Notes: generated from the letters alone by a model not told the origin. DNA of 64,000 nucleotides from Streptomyces albus subsp. albus (GCF_000719865.1 NZ_JOID01000008.1:496001-560000), one strand, 5' to 3'; shown: positions 26,704 to 36,152, counted from the stretch's first letter. Translations and numbers: made by a program.

Positions 26704-27967
26704 AGAAGAGGACGGAATCCTCGACAAGGTCGGAAATTGCGCGTCGGACCCCCTCGGTTGTGTCGGCGACGTCAAGGACAAGGTCGTCGACGGCGTCTCC
26801 GGTGCGGTCGACGACGCCGCCAACTCCGTCATCGGCAGCGCCGTCGAGGCTTTCGCCCGGGCCATCGGCAAGGCCGTCGCCGACATCCTCCAGGAACTCC
26901 ACAAAGCCTGGTTCTACATCGACATGGAGTCGATCAACCCGGCGAATGACATCGCCAACGAGGTCGACTGGCTGGTCGGGTACATAGCCGTCGCCTCTCT
27001 TCTGATCGCAGCCATCCGCATGGCCGTGGACCGGAAGGGACAGCCGATGCAGCAGGCCTTCAACGGCCTGTGGAAAGTCATTCTCGTCGGGGCGGTGGCC
27101 ACCTGGGGGGTGAAGAAACTCTCCGAAGCGTCCGATGCCTTCGCCCAGTACCTCTTCAACAAGTCCGAAATGGGTGCGGACGGCGCGGAGATCATCGGAT
27201 TGGTGGTGATCCAGAACATGGTCACCGCGAACCCCGGACTCATCATCATCCTGGGAATCCTGATCATCCTGGCCACCTTCGTCCAGATGATCCTGATGTA
27301 CATCAGGATCGGCGTCGTCCTGCTCCTGGTGGGCACCCTTCCTCTCGCGGCCGCCTCCTCCATGACCGGCTGGGGCAGCGGCTGGTGGAAGAAGCACATC
27401 GGCTGGCTCGCGGCCTGGCTGCTCTACAAGCCGGCCGCGGCGCTGATCTTCTACGGCGCGAGCGCGATGACCGCGGAGGATTCCCCCATCAGCCAGGTCA
27501 TCGCCGGCCTCGGCATGATGCTCATGGCCGTGTTCGCGCTGCCCGCCCTGCTCAAGCTGATCGTCCCGGCCACCGCGGCCCTCGGCGGGACCTCCGGCGG
27601 GACCGTCACCGTCAGCGCCGTCAACAACCTCGCCAGCGGCGCCGTCAGCATCGCGGGCGGCTCGGTCGGCGGTGGCGGTGGCGGCGGAGGCGCCGTGATG
27701 GGCTCGGGCGGCGGCAAGAGCGGCGGAGCCTCGTCCAGCGGCCCGAAGGGCTCCCCGTCCACCGGTGCCGGGCAGTCCGCCGGCGCCTCGGGCGCGGGAG
27801 GCAAAGCGGCCGGGGCGGCCGGGGGAGCCGCGACCGCTGGGGCGACCGCGGGAGCGTCCGCCGGTGTGCAGGCCGCGGCCGTGGCCGCGCAGACGGCCGT
27901 CGCCGCCGGTACCCAGGTGCTCAACTCGCTGGATGACAACGACGGCAACAAGGGCCACAACGAGTAG
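26696..27967 (+). CDS. polytopic membrane protein, VirB6/TrbL-like channel component
   Basis: The 423-residue protein has an amphipathic N-terminus, then about six hydrophobic segments between residues 95 and 300, including LIIILGILIILATFVQMILM and VVLLLVGTLPLAAA. The conserved-looking WWKKHIGWLAAWLLYKPAAA is typical of actinobacterial TrbL/VirB6 proteins. Residues 320-423 are a Gly/Ala/Ser-rich soluble tail. The ATG at 26696 has GGGAG 8 nt upstream and overlaps the preceding stop. The 5' half uses more A/T-ending codons than the neighbours. It would form the membrane channel. Confidence 0.78.
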   Translation: MIKEEDGILDKVGNCASDPLGCVGDVKDKVVDGVSGAVDDAANSVIGSAVEAFARAIGKAVADILQELHKAWFYIDMESINPANDIANEVDWLVGYIAVASLLIAAIRMAVDRKGQPMQQAFNGLWKVILVGAVATWGVKKLSEASDAFAQYLFNKSEMGADGAEIIGLVVIQNMVTANPGLIIILGILIILATFVQMILMYIRIGVVLLLVGTLPLAAASSMTGWGSGWWKKHIGWLAAWLLYKPAAALIFYGASAMTAEDSPISQVIAGLGMMLMAVFALPALLKLIVPATAALGGTSGGTVTVSAVNNLASGAVSIAGGSVGGGGGGGGAVMGSGGGKSGGASSSGPKGSPSTGAGQSAGASGAGGKAAGAAGGAATAGATAGASAGVQAAAVAAQTAVAAGTQVLNSLDDNDGNKGHNE

Positions 27968-28008
27968 TCGTTTCCTCGTTGGCTCCGGCCCGAGACGGAA
28001 GGAAGTCC

Positions 28009-29502
28009 ATGTCCACCGACGCCGCAACGACGCGTCCTACATACGGCAACTGGCGGCTGCCCCGCCGCCCCGGCCTGGGGCCGCTCGGGCTGGTCGGCAC
28101 CGTGATCTCCTTCGGCGGGCTGGTCGTCGTCCTGCTCGCGTCCCTCATATCGATCCCGGCGGCGATCACCGTGCTGGTGCCGCTGCTCCTGATCGTCCTG
28201 CCGCTGGCCCTCCGCACCGTGGACGGCCGGAACGCGTACCAGCTTCTGGCCGTCCGCGCCGGCTGGGCCCGGCGCAAGGCGAAGGGCTCGCACGTCTACG
28301 TCTCCGGCCCGCTCTCCCGCCGGCCCGGGGGGCGCTTCTCCCCGCCCGGCATGCTGGCCCGCGTCAAGATGCGGGAGGGCCGGGACGCGTACGACCGGCC
28401 GTTCGGCGTGATCCACCACCCGGGCCGCAACTTCTACACCATCGTGCTCTCCTGCGAGCCCGACGGCGGTTCCCTCATCGACGCCGAGCAGATCGACATC
28501 TGGGTGGCGTCCTGGGGCGACTGGCTGGCCCGGCTCTCGCACGAGCCCGGCCTGCGCGGCGCCTCCGTCGTCGTCGAGACCGCCCCCGACACCGGGACCC
28601 GGCTCGCGGCGGAGGTCCTGCCGCGGATCTCCCCGGACGCCCCGGCCGCGGCCCGCGCCGTCATGGAGGAGGTCGTCGAGCGCTACCCCGCGGCCTCCTC
28701 CGAGATGCACACGTACATCGCCCTCACCTACGGCACCGTGGGCACCCGCCGCGATCCGGACGAGGTCATCACGGACCTCGCCATGCGGATCCCCGGCCTG
28801 CTCTCCGGGCTGGTCGCGGCGGGCGGCGGCGCGGCCGCGCCGCTCTCCGCCGAACGCATCGCCGAGGTGGTCCGGGTCGCCTACGACCCGGCGATCGCCC
28901 CCGACGTGCTGACGGCCCGGGCGGAGCACGGCGGCACCGGCCTGGAGTGGGCGGACGCGGGCCCCGCGACCGCCGTCGAGACCGTGACCTCCTACGAACA
29001 CGACTCCGGCGTGTCCCGGAGCTGGCTGCTCACGCTGGCGCCCCGGGGCACGGTCCGCTCCAGCGTGCTGCGCGGACTGCTGGAGCCCGCGCAGGGCACC
29101 CGCCGCAAGCGGGTCGCGCTGATCTACCGGCCGATCGACCCGGCCACCTCCGCCCGGATCGTCGAGGCGGACCGGCGCAACGCCCACTTCTCGGCCTCCT
29201 CCGGCCGCGGCCTCGTCCAGGCACGCGCCTCGTCGGAGATCCGGGCCGCGGAGCAGACCGCCGCCGAGGAGGCGTCCGGCGCCGGGCTCGTGGAGTTCTC
29301 CCTGATGCTCACGATCACCGTGGACACGCCGGAGCAGCTCGACGACGCCGCGACCACCGTGCGGAACCTCCAGGCCTCGTCCCGCGTCATGATGCGGCCC
29401 GCCGACCGCATGCAGGCCTCCGCGTTCACCTGCACCCTCCCCGTCGGCATCCTGCCGTGGGAGCACACCCTGATGCCGCGAGAGATCCGGGAGGCGCTGT
29501 GA
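28009..29502 (+). CDS. SCO6880-family protein (VirB3-PrgI plus VirB4 N-terminal-like)
   Basis: The 497-residue protein begins with two membrane segments (about 25-70; GLVGTVISFGGLVVVLLASL), as in PrgI/VirB3. A long soluble part includes FGVIHHPGRNFYTIVLSC and EQIDIWVASWGDWLARL. It resembles the N-terminal half of VirB4/TraC proteins and lacks a Walker A motif. It belongs to the widespread actinobacterial SCO6880 family found beside conjugation ATPases. The ATG at 28009 has GGAAGGAAG upstream. Its stop overlaps the GTG of the ATPase gene by 4 nt, which suggests a two-polypeptide VirB3/VirB4 unit. Confidence 0.82.
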   Translation: MSTDAATTRPTYGNWRLPRRPGLGPLGLVGTVISFGGLVVVLLASLISIPAAITVLVPLLLIVLPLALRTVDGRNAYQLLAVRAGWARRKAKGSHVYVSGPLSRRPGGRFSPPGMLARVKMREGRDAYDRPFGVIHHPGRNFYTIVLSCEPDGGSLIDAEQIDIWVASWGDWLARLSHEPGLRGASVVVETAPDTGTRLAAEVLPRISPDAPAAARAVMEEVVERYPAASSEMHTYIALTYGTVGTRRDPDEVITDLAMRIPGLLSGLVAAGGGAAAPLSAERIAEVVRVAYDPAIAPDVLTARAEHGGTGLEWADAGPATAVETVTSYEHDSGVSRSWLLTLAPRGTVRSSVLRGLLEPAQGTRRKRVALIYRPIDPATSARIVEADRRNAHFSASSGRGLVQARASSEIRAAEQTAAEEASGAGLVEFSLMLTITVDTPEQLDDAATTVRNLQASSRVMMRPADRMQASAFTCTLPVGILPWEHTLMPREIREAL

Positions 29503-31013
29503 GCGCGCGCAAACGGCAGCCCCCGCAACAGCCGTCCCCGAAGGCGCCGTTCGTGCCCTCCCGGGGCTGGCCGGGGCCGGGCGGCGGGCAGGTCGGCCAT
29601 CTGGACCCGCCGGCGATGTGGCGCGCGACGACCGTCCAGGCCTGCGGGCTCTGGCCGTTCGCCGCCGGATCCGGCGCGCCCATGACCGGCGTGCCGCTGG
29701 GCCAGCATCTGCACACCGGCGCGACGGTGTGCGGGGACCCGATCTCCTGGTTCACCCGGGCCCGCTACATCTCCAACCCGTCGCTGTTCATGCTCGGCAT
29801 GCCCGGTCTCGGCAAGTCGACCCTGGTCAACCGGATGCTGATCGGCCTGTCCGCCACCGGCGTGGTGCCGCTGGTGCTGGGCGACCTCAAGCCCGACTAC
29901 GCCGTCACCGTCCGGGCCCTCGGCGGCCAGGTGATCTCCATCGGGCGCGGGGTCGGCGGCATCAACGTCCTCGACCCCGGCGCCATGGGCGAGGCCGCCG
30001 AGCGCATCGGCGGCGACGCGGGCCGGGTCCTGCTGGCCGAGGCGCACGGCCGGGTGCTCAACATGGTCGCGGCGCTCGTCACCATCGTCCGGAACCGGCC
30101 CATGGACGACCACGAGCAGTCGGTGCTCTCGGCCTGCCTGCACCACCTCCGGGAGCGGACGAAGCCGGGACGCGCCCCGCTCCTCCCCGACCTGCTCAAA
30201 GTGCTCGACGAGGGACCGGACCGGGTGCGCGCCGTCACCCTCGACCGCGGCGACGAGACCCGCTACCGCGAGGCCGTGGACCCGCTGCAGCGCTCGCTGC
30301 TCGGCGTCCTCGACGGCCCGCTCGGCGACACCTTCTCCTCGGAGACCTCCACCCGCATCAACGCGAACGCGCCCGCCGTCTGCATCGACATCTCCCGCAT
30401 CGGCGAGGCCGACACCCAGCTCACCGCCGCGGCGATGCTCGCGGCCTGGTCGGACGGGCTCGGCACGGTCGCCGCCGCGCACGCCCTGGCGGACGCCGGA
30501 CTGGCGCCGCAGCGCTGGTTCTTCACCGTCCTCGACGAACTCTGGCGGCCGCTGCGCGCGGCCTCCGGCATCGTCGAGCGGATCGACGCCCTCACCCGGC
30601 TCAACCGCTCGCTCGGCCTGGGCGACGCCAAGATCACCCACACCCTGAAGGACGCCGAGGCACTGGGCAACGAGTCGGACCGGGCCAAGGCGCGCGGCTT
30701 CGTCGAGCGGGCCGGCATGGTCGTGTGCGCGGGGCTGCCGCGGAACGAGATGCAGGAACTCGGCAAGGTCGTCGGCATGTCGGAGCGGGAGATCGAGCTG
30801 GTGTCCTCCTGGTCCTCGCCGCCGGGCTGGGCCTCCGCGAGCGGCAACGAGGAGCCGCCGGGGCGGGGCCGCTTCCTGATCAAGGTGGGCGGCCGGCCGG
30901 GCATCCCGATCAAGGTCGCCATCACTGACACCGAGCGGGAGCTCCACAACACCAACACCCGCTGGGCGGGCAAGGACAACCCGGCCCACGAGAACCTGGA
31001 GCCCCGCCGATGA
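29499..31013 (+). CDS. VirB4/TraC-type ATPase (ATPase half)
   Basis: The 504-residue cytoplasmic protein carries Walker A GMPGLGKST, the segment VLGDLKPDYAVTVRALGG, Walker B FFTVLDELW and a downstream ALGNESDRAKARGFVERAG helical region, as in VirB4/TraC C-terminal ATPase domains. At about 500 residues it is shorter than canonical VirB4 (roughly 800), because the N-terminal half appears to be the preceding SCO6880-type protein. It would power assembly or substrate transfer. GTGA/ATGA overlaps couple it to both neighbours. Confidence 0.85.
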   Translation: MSARKRQPPQQPSPKAPFVPSRGWPGPGGGQVGHLDPPAMWRATTVQACGLWPFAAGSGAPMTGVPLGQHLHTGATVCGDPISWFTRARYISNPSLFMLGMPGLGKSTLVNRMLIGLSATGVVPLVLGDLKPDYAVTVRALGGQVISIGRGVGGINVLDPGAMGEAAERIGGDAGRVLLAEAHGRVLNMVAALVTIVRNRPMDDHEQSVLSACLHHLRERTKPGRAPLLPDLLKVLDEGPDRVRAVTLDRGDETRYREAVDPLQRSLLGVLDGPLGDTFSSETSTRINANAPAVCIDISRIGEADTQLTAAAMLAAWSDGLGTVAAAHALADAGLAPQRWFFTVLDELWRPLRAASGIVERIDALTRLNRSLGLGDAKITHTLKDAEALGNESDRAKARGFVERAGMVVCAGLPRNEMQELGKVVGMSEREIELVSSWSSPPGWASASGNEEPPGRGRFLIKVGGRPGIPIKVAITDTERELHNTNTRWAGKDNPAHENLEPRR

Positions 31014-32770
31014 CCTCCCGTTCCGGACGCAAGGGCACCGGGGCGGGCGCCGACGAGATCCTGCCGTGGTTCATCGTCGGCGCGGCCGCCCTCGTCGGCC
31101 TCGTCTTCTCCGGTGTCTGGCTCGGCGGCACCCTCGGGGCCGCCGTCTCCGGCGCCGGCTGGAACCCGCCGCCGTTCTCCCTGAAGACCCTGACGACCCT
31201 CACCCGCGAAGGCCCCGGCGAACTGTGGCCGGCCGCCTCGCCCGGAGCCGTCGTCGCGGGCATCGCCGTGCTCTTCGGCGCCGGGGTGGCACTGGCCGTC
31301 CTCGCCGTCATGGCGGTACGGAGCCGGCTGTCGAAGCCCGCCGGGCTCGCCGGGCGGAGGGAACTGGCCGGCATGCTCCCCAAGGGAGCCGAGGCGCGGG
31401 CCAGGGAACTGCGGCCGGCGCTCGCCAAACAGAAGCGGCTCGACCCGGACGACACCGGGAACCTGCTGGGCAACCTGGAACCGAACGGTCCGGAGCTGCG
31501 CTCCTCGTACGAGGACGTGGAGCTCGACCTGATGGCGCCCCGCTCCGGCAAGTCCACCGGCATCGCCGTACCGCGCGTGCTGCGCGCCCGCGGCTCCGTC
31601 CTGCTCACGTCCAACAAGGCGGACGTCTATAGCGTCACCAGGGCCGAACGCGAGCGCACCGGAACCGTCTGGACGTTCGACCCCCAGGGCATCGCCCACA
31701 CCCCGCGCCGCATGTGGTGGGACATGCTCGCCGACGCCGCCACCATCGAGGGCGCGCGGCGGCTGGCCGGCCACTTCGTCGCCGCCGTCAACGACGACGC
31801 CTCCAAGCGCGACTTCTGGATCTCCGCCGCGCAGAACACCCTCACCGCGCTCTTCCACGCGGGCAACCGCGGCGGCCGGACGGTCTCCGACGTGCTGTCC
31901 TGGCTCGCCGACCCGGCCGACCGCACCCCCATCGATCTGCTGAACGACGCCAACATGCCCGCTCTGGCCGACCAGTTGCGCGGCACCATCCAGGGCGCGG
32001 TGGAGACCCGCGACGGCATCTACGAGACGGCACGCCAGTGCGCCGCCTGCCTGCTCGACCCGGCCATCGCCGCCTGGGTCACCCCCGACCCGCAGGTGCC
32101 GCAGTTCCGGCCGGAACGGCACGTCCTGAGCCGGGACACGCTCTACCTGCTCTCCAAGGACGGCGGCGGCTCGGCGGCCGGCGTCATCGCGGGCCTCGCC
32201 GACTCCGTGCTGCGCGCCGGCGTCATGGCCGCGGAACGGCAGGGCGGCCGGCTGGAGCCGCCGATGACGGCCGTGCTGGACGAGGCGGCCAACGTCTGCC
32301 GCATCTCCGATCTGCCCGACCTCTACAGCCACTTCGGCTCCCGCGGCATCAACATCGTCACCCTGCTGCAGAGCTACCGACAGGGCAGCCGGGTCTGGGG
32401 CGAGGCGGGCATGGACGCGCTGTGGAGCGCGGCGACGGTGAAGCTGCTCGGCGCCGGGCTGGACGACGCGGACTTCGTCGAGAAGGTGTCCCGGCTCGTC
32501 GGCGAGCACGACGTCAGCACGGTCAGCTACTCGCGCAGCAAGGACGGCCGGTCCCGCTCGACCTCGTACCGGCTGGAGCGGGTGCTGCCCGCCGACCGCA
32601 TCCGGGCCCTGCCCAAGGGCACGGCGCTGCTGCTGGCCACCGGCGTCAAGCCGGCCCTGATCCGGCTCCGCCCCTGGTACAAGGAGCCGGGCGCCGACCG
32701 GATCCAGGCCGCGGCACGGGCCGAGATGGACGCGATCACCACGCGGGCGGCACAGGGGGTGCTGAAATGA
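31010..32770 (+). CDS. VirD4/TraG-type coupling ATPase
   Basis: The 586-residue protein has two N-terminal membrane segments (about 20-45 and 80-105). Its cytoplasmic ATPase has Walker A PRSGKST in LMAPRSGKSTGIAVPRVL, LLTSNKADVYSVTRAER, Walker B TAVLDEAANVCRI and GINIVTLLQSYRQGSRVWG, hallmarks of T4SS coupling proteins. In conjugation these bring a relaxase-DNA complex to the channel; in protein-secreting T4SS they recruit effectors. No relaxase gene is present in this window. The ATG overlaps the upstream stop, and its own stop overlaps the DUF4913 gene. Confidence 0.9.
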   Translation: MTSRSGRKGTGAGADEILPWFIVGAAALVGLVFSGVWLGGTLGAAVSGAGWNPPPFSLKTLTTLTREGPGELWPAASPGAVVAGIAVLFGAGVALAVLAVMAVRSRLSKPAGLAGRRELAGMLPKGAEARARELRPALAKQKRLDPDDTGNLLGNLEPNGPELRSSYEDVELDLMAPRSGKSTGIAVPRVLRARGSVLLTSNKADVYSVTRAERERTGTVWTFDPQGIAHTPRRMWWDMLADAATIEGARRLAGHFVAAVNDDASKRDFWISAAQNTLTALFHAGNRGGRTVSDVLSWLADPADRTPIDLLNDANMPALADQLRGTIQGAVETRDGIYETARQCAACLLDPAIAAWVTPDPQVPQFRPERHVLSRDTLYLLSKDGGGSAAGVIAGLADSVLRAGVMAAERQGGRLEPPMTAVLDEAANVCRISDLPDLYSHFGSRGINIVTLLQSYRQGSRVWGEAGMDALWSAATVKLLGAGLDDADFVEKVSRLVGEHDVSTVSYSRSKDGRSRSTSYRLERVLPADRIRALPKGTALLLATGVKPALIRLRPWYKEPGADRIQAAARAEMDAITTRAAQGVLK

Positions 32771-33207
32771 CGACGGAACTCCAGCCGGACGGGGCGCAGG
32801 GCTGGGCGGACGACGGGCAGGGCGGGTACGGCGGGGCACAGGACTCGGGCCCCGCGTTCATCCTCTACCTGGACGGCGAGGACTACCAGGTGGCCATGGA
32901 CGGCCTCACCACCTGGGTGCACGACCTGCTGCTGCCGGTGTACGGCCGGGAGGTCAGCTCCTCCTCGCCGTGGTGCCCGCAGTGGTGGGAGCACCTGGAG
33001 GCCGTGGCGCAACTGCACGCCCTGTGGATGGCCTGGCAGGAACTCACCGACCCGGCGGCGGGGATGACCGGCCCGGCGGTGTGGCACCGCGACTACCTCT
33101 GGCCCCTGATGCACACGCTCCGCGACCCCAACGGCCCGTTCGCGGGCTGCCGCGCCGGCGGCCACCGGCCGAAGGAGATGCCGCCCACGGCGCCGTATCC
33201 GGGCTGA
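32767..33207 (+). CDS. DUF4913-family protein
   Basis: The 146-residue soluble protein has an acidic/Gly-rich N-terminus and a conserved core from AFILYLDGEDYQVAMDGLTT through WCPQWWEHLEAVAQLHALW to WHRDYLWPLMHTL, rich in Trp and His. This is the DUF4913 pattern seen beside actinobacterial conjugation genes. Function is unknown; a coupling-protein adaptor is a guess from position. It is the last gene of the rightward arm, followed by 73 nt and then a segment of different codon use. Confidence 0.78.
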   Translation: MTTELQPDGAQGWADDGQGGYGGAQDSGPAFILYLDGEDYQVAMDGLTTWVHDLLLPVYGREVSSSSPWCPQWWEHLEAVAQLHALWMAWQELTDPAAGMTGPAVWHRDYLWPLMHTLRDPNGPFAGCRAGGHRPKEMPPTAPYPG

Positions 33208-33280
33208 GCGGGATCATGCTGGTGTCCGACGAGTACGGGGGCCGGGCCGATGAGGCCCGGACAGTAGCGAGGAGTGGTGT

Positions 33281-34429
33281 GTGAACAGCAGCGGGCAGCA
33301 GGACTTGGCGGAGAGCTTCGAGCGGGTTTACCAGGCGGCTTGCCGGATGTTGTGGGCGCAGGGCCGGCCGACGTGGCGGGCTGATCGCCGGACCAAGAGG
33401 TGGCCGGACGACCGCTGTACGGCTTTCCAGGAGCTGGAAGCGGTGCTGCGGAGTGTGGACAGTGCCTCTTCGCAGCCGGGGGAGTTGTCGGATCCTGCCC
33501 GGCATGTGATCGCCCGGCGTGCTCCGGGGGGTGTGGACCGGCCGTTGACGTTCGACGAGGCGCTGCGCGACTGGGAGGAAAGGCTCGCGGCCGACCCGGG
33601 TTATCTGGTGGAGCGCAAGGAGGACGGCTTTACGGATGCGTTCATGGGCCCGGGTTTGTGTGTGGTGATTCCGCACTCGCGGCAGTTGAAGACGCTGTCG
33701 GTACTGCGGGAGTTGTACCGCCGGTTGGCGCCGGGACGGCCTGCTGTGGTGATCGGCCCCGAGGCGGCGGAGCTGAGTGGGCTGGCTCACGAGGCGGCTG
33801 ATGCCTTGCGGGAGCCGTTGGGAGTGGAAGTTCCGGCGCCGCATCCGGGGGAGGCCCCGTGGATTTCTCAGGATTCGCGTCCGGTGCGCGAGGTGCCCGA
33901 TCTGGCCGCGCGTTTCGAGGAGTTGCGGCATGCCGCGTGGCGGGCAGCGGAAAGTGTGCCGTCCGTCGAGGAGTTGATGGCCGCTGGTGATCTGTCGGTC
34001 GCCAGGTCCGTTGCCGAGGCGGCTGTGGAGCTGCGGAATCTCCTGACCGGGCGACCCGCTGTGGTGTGGCAGGAGAAGCACGAGTCCATCGATCCGGCAC
34101 ACCATATGGTGTCCGGTTCCGTCCCGGGCAGTACGGGTGGGCAGCCCACGTCGTTCGCTCAGGAAGCCAGCTCCTGGCGGAAGCAATTTGCTCTGGTCCC
34201 CGTGCCGTGGACTCCCCAGACGTATCGCCGGCCTCCTGCTCCGGAGATGGGGGACAGGGATGTGGTGCTGTCGGCCACACGGGCTCTGGTCTTCGCGGAG
34301 TTGCTGGACGAGTACGCGGCACGTCTGTATCCGGGCAGGCGATCCGGTGTCATCCATTACAGCGCTTACGACTTCAGCCATTCCCTCATCTGGGGATTCG
34401 GGCGGGAGTTGAAGGACATCAGTATCTGA
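33281..34429 (+). CDS. hypothetical protein, atypical codon use
   Basis: The 382-residue protein is not recognised. It has no signal or membrane segment. Segments worth noting are FMGPGLCVVIPHSRQLKTLS, the beta-alpha stretch AVVIGPEAAELSGLAHEAAD, and a C-terminal HYSAYDFSHSLIWGFGRELK. Codons ending in T or A (TTG, GTT, GCT, GAT) are far more frequent than in the secretion genes, which suggests recent acquisition. The GTG at 33281 has GAGGAG upstream. The glycosyltransferase gene follows 13 nt later, so the two are probably co-expressed. Confidence 0.6.
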   Translation: MNSSGQQDLAESFERVYQAACRMLWAQGRPTWRADRRTKRWPDDRCTAFQELEAVLRSVDSASSQPGELSDPARHVIARRAPGGVDRPLTFDEALRDWEERLAADPGYLVERKEDGFTDAFMGPGLCVVIPHSRQLKTLSVLRELYRRLAPGRPAVVIGPEAAELSGLAHEAADALREPLGVEVPAPHPGEAPWISQDSRPVREVPDLAARFEELRHAAWRAAESVPSVEELMAAGDLSVARSVAEAAVELRNLLTGRPAVVWQEKHESIDPAHHMVSGSVPGSTGGQPTSFAQEASSWRKQFALVPVPWTPQTYRRPPAPEMGDRDVVLSATRALVFAELLDEYAARLYPGRRSGVIHYSAYDFSHSLIWGFGRELKDISI

Positions 34430-34442
34430 CGGAAGGCAGTCC

Positions 34443-36128
34443 GTGACGGGCCAGCGGTATCGCATTCTTGCGGTCTGCACGCGCAGTGGTATGGGTAAGG
34501 GCGGCATTCCGGTCTTCAATGAGCAGATCGCGGTCGCCCTGGGGAGGGAACACGAGGTCACGGTCCTGACCGGGCGGAGCGACACCGCGCCGCACGAGGG
34601 TGTCCGTGTGCTCACGATGCCCGACCCCCCCAAGGGGGTGGAGGAAGAGGTCTGGCTCAAGCAGCAGGTCGCGCAGGACCCCCGGGTTTTCGGTCTGCCC
34701 GATCCGCGAGAGCAGCCGTTCGACCTCATCATCGGTCATTCCCGCTTCTCCGGGCCTGCGGCCGTCGTTCTGCGGGACGCCTGGTACACGGAAGCGCGGG
34801 TGGCGCACTTCCTGCACACCAGCCCGGAGCGGCTGGCGGAGGTCAAGTACGAGCTGGACCCGGAACGAGCGCGGACCAAGGCGCTGACCGACTCGGCGAT
34901 TGAACGCGAGGTGATGGCGCGTGCCGACATCGTCGTCGGTGTCGGGCCACTTCTGACCGAGGAGGCGAAGAGGCTCGCGTCGACGGGCCCGCATGTGCCC
35001 GATGCGCACGAACTGATTCCGGGTACGAGAATTGAGGAAGCAGTTCAGTACTCAACGTCCCACGGCAGGCTCAACGTGCTGGCGATGGGACGTGCGGGTG
35101 ATCCTCTCAAGGGATTTGAGAGCGCAGCAGAAGCCGTCGCGTTGCTGAACGAGTGGGGTCACGAGGTCCATCTCACGATCCGTGGCGCTCCTCCAGAGGA
35201 GATTGAGGATGTGCGCGCGGAGTTGCGGGAGATCGGCGGTGATCACGTCACCGTTGAGCTCTTCACCAAGGATGCCGCCGAGCTTCAGAATGCGGTCAGG
35301 CAGGCAGATCTCGTCATCATGCCCTCCAAACACGAAGGTTTCGGCCTCGTGGCCACCGAGGCTTTGGGGCACGGAATTCCCGTGTTGGTCAACGAGGAGA
35401 GCGGCGCGGCGAAGTTTCTCGGTGACGAGCGACGGTTCGGCCCCGATCTCGGCAAAGCCTGCATCGTTCCCGAACCCGAATACGCGGAGGATCGTCCGCT
35501 CCAGTGGGCCGGAGCGATTCGGCGCGTCCAGACCGAGTTGCCCGAACGCCGCGAGCAGGCACGGCAGTTGCGGGAGGCGCTGCGTTCGTACTCCTGGGAT
35601 CACGCGGGCAAGGCGCTGGTCGAGGCCGCCATGCGGGTGCCGGAGGAGCGGACGGCGCGGGCGGCCGCGGCTGCGCGGGACGTGCAGCAGAAGGTCGTCC
35701 CCGGGGTCACGACGCAGGGGCCGGACGGTGCCCTGGTCAACCTGGGCCCGGGTGGTTCCGGAGCGGGGCCCGGGGGGCCGGGGGGTTCCGGCCCGGGTTC
35801 CGGACCGGAGGTCCCGCAGCAGGCAGCCGCGGCGGCGCAGGCCGGGGCCCAGGGGCCGCAGACGCGGCTCGCGAAGGCGGCCGGTCTGACGTCGCAGGGC
35901 CGGCGGGGCACGGGGACGGCGGGAGCCGCGGACCAGCAGAAGGCACGGCCCGGGACGGCGCCGGGGCAGGGGCAAGGCCAGGGTCAAGGCCAAAACCAGG
36001 GCCAGGGAATCGCGCAGCCGGCCCGTCCGCGGACGCCCGGACTGCCCCAGCAGCCCGGCAGTCCGCAGATGCCCGGACTGCCCAGGCAGCAGGGCGCTCC
36101 TGGGCCCCGCGACAACAGGAAGCGATAG
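34443..36128 (+). CDS. GT4-family glycosyltransferase with disordered C-terminal tail
   Basis: The 561-residue protein has a GT-B layout. The N-terminal Rossmann part has GMGKGGIPVFNEQIAVALG, a Gly-rich loop that normally contacts the donor. The C-terminal part has LAMGRAGDPLKGFESAAEAV and the E-x7-E motif in SKHEGFGLVATEALGHGIPV, which binds the nucleotide sugar. Residues about 400-561 are a Gly/Gln/Pro-rich tail with GQGQGQGQ and PGLPQQPGSPQMPGL repeats, absent from ordinary GT4 enzymes. The acceptor is unknown. The GTG at 34443 is used. The first part keeps A/T-ending codons, while the tail is GC-rich like the host. Confidence 0.82.
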   Translation: MTGQRYRILAVCTRSGMGKGGIPVFNEQIAVALGREHEVTVLTGRSDTAPHEGVRVLTMPDPPKGVEEEVWLKQQVAQDPRVFGLPDPREQPFDLIIGHSRFSGPAAVVLRDAWYTEARVAHFLHTSPERLAEVKYELDPERARTKALTDSAIEREVMARADIVVGVGPLLTEEAKRLASTGPHVPDAHELIPGTRIEEAVQYSTSHGRLNVLAMGRAGDPLKGFESAAEAVALLNEWGHEVHLTIRGAPPEEIEDVRAELREIGGDHVTVELFTKDAAELQNAVRQADLVIMPSKHEGFGLVATEALGHGIPVLVNEESGAAKFLGDERRFGPDLGKACIVPEPEYAEDRPLQWAGAIRRVQTELPERREQARQLREALRSYSWDHAGKALVEAAMRVPEERTARAAAAARDVQQKVVPGVTTQGPDGALVNLGPGGSGAGPGGPGGSGPGSGPEVPQQAAAAAQAGAQGPQTRLAKAAGLTSQGRRGTGTAGAADQQKARPGTAPGQGQGQGQGQNQGQGIAQPARPRTPGLPQQPGSPQMPGLPRQQGAPGPRDNRKR

Positions 36129-36152
36129 ACCGTACGAACAACCGAGGGGGCG

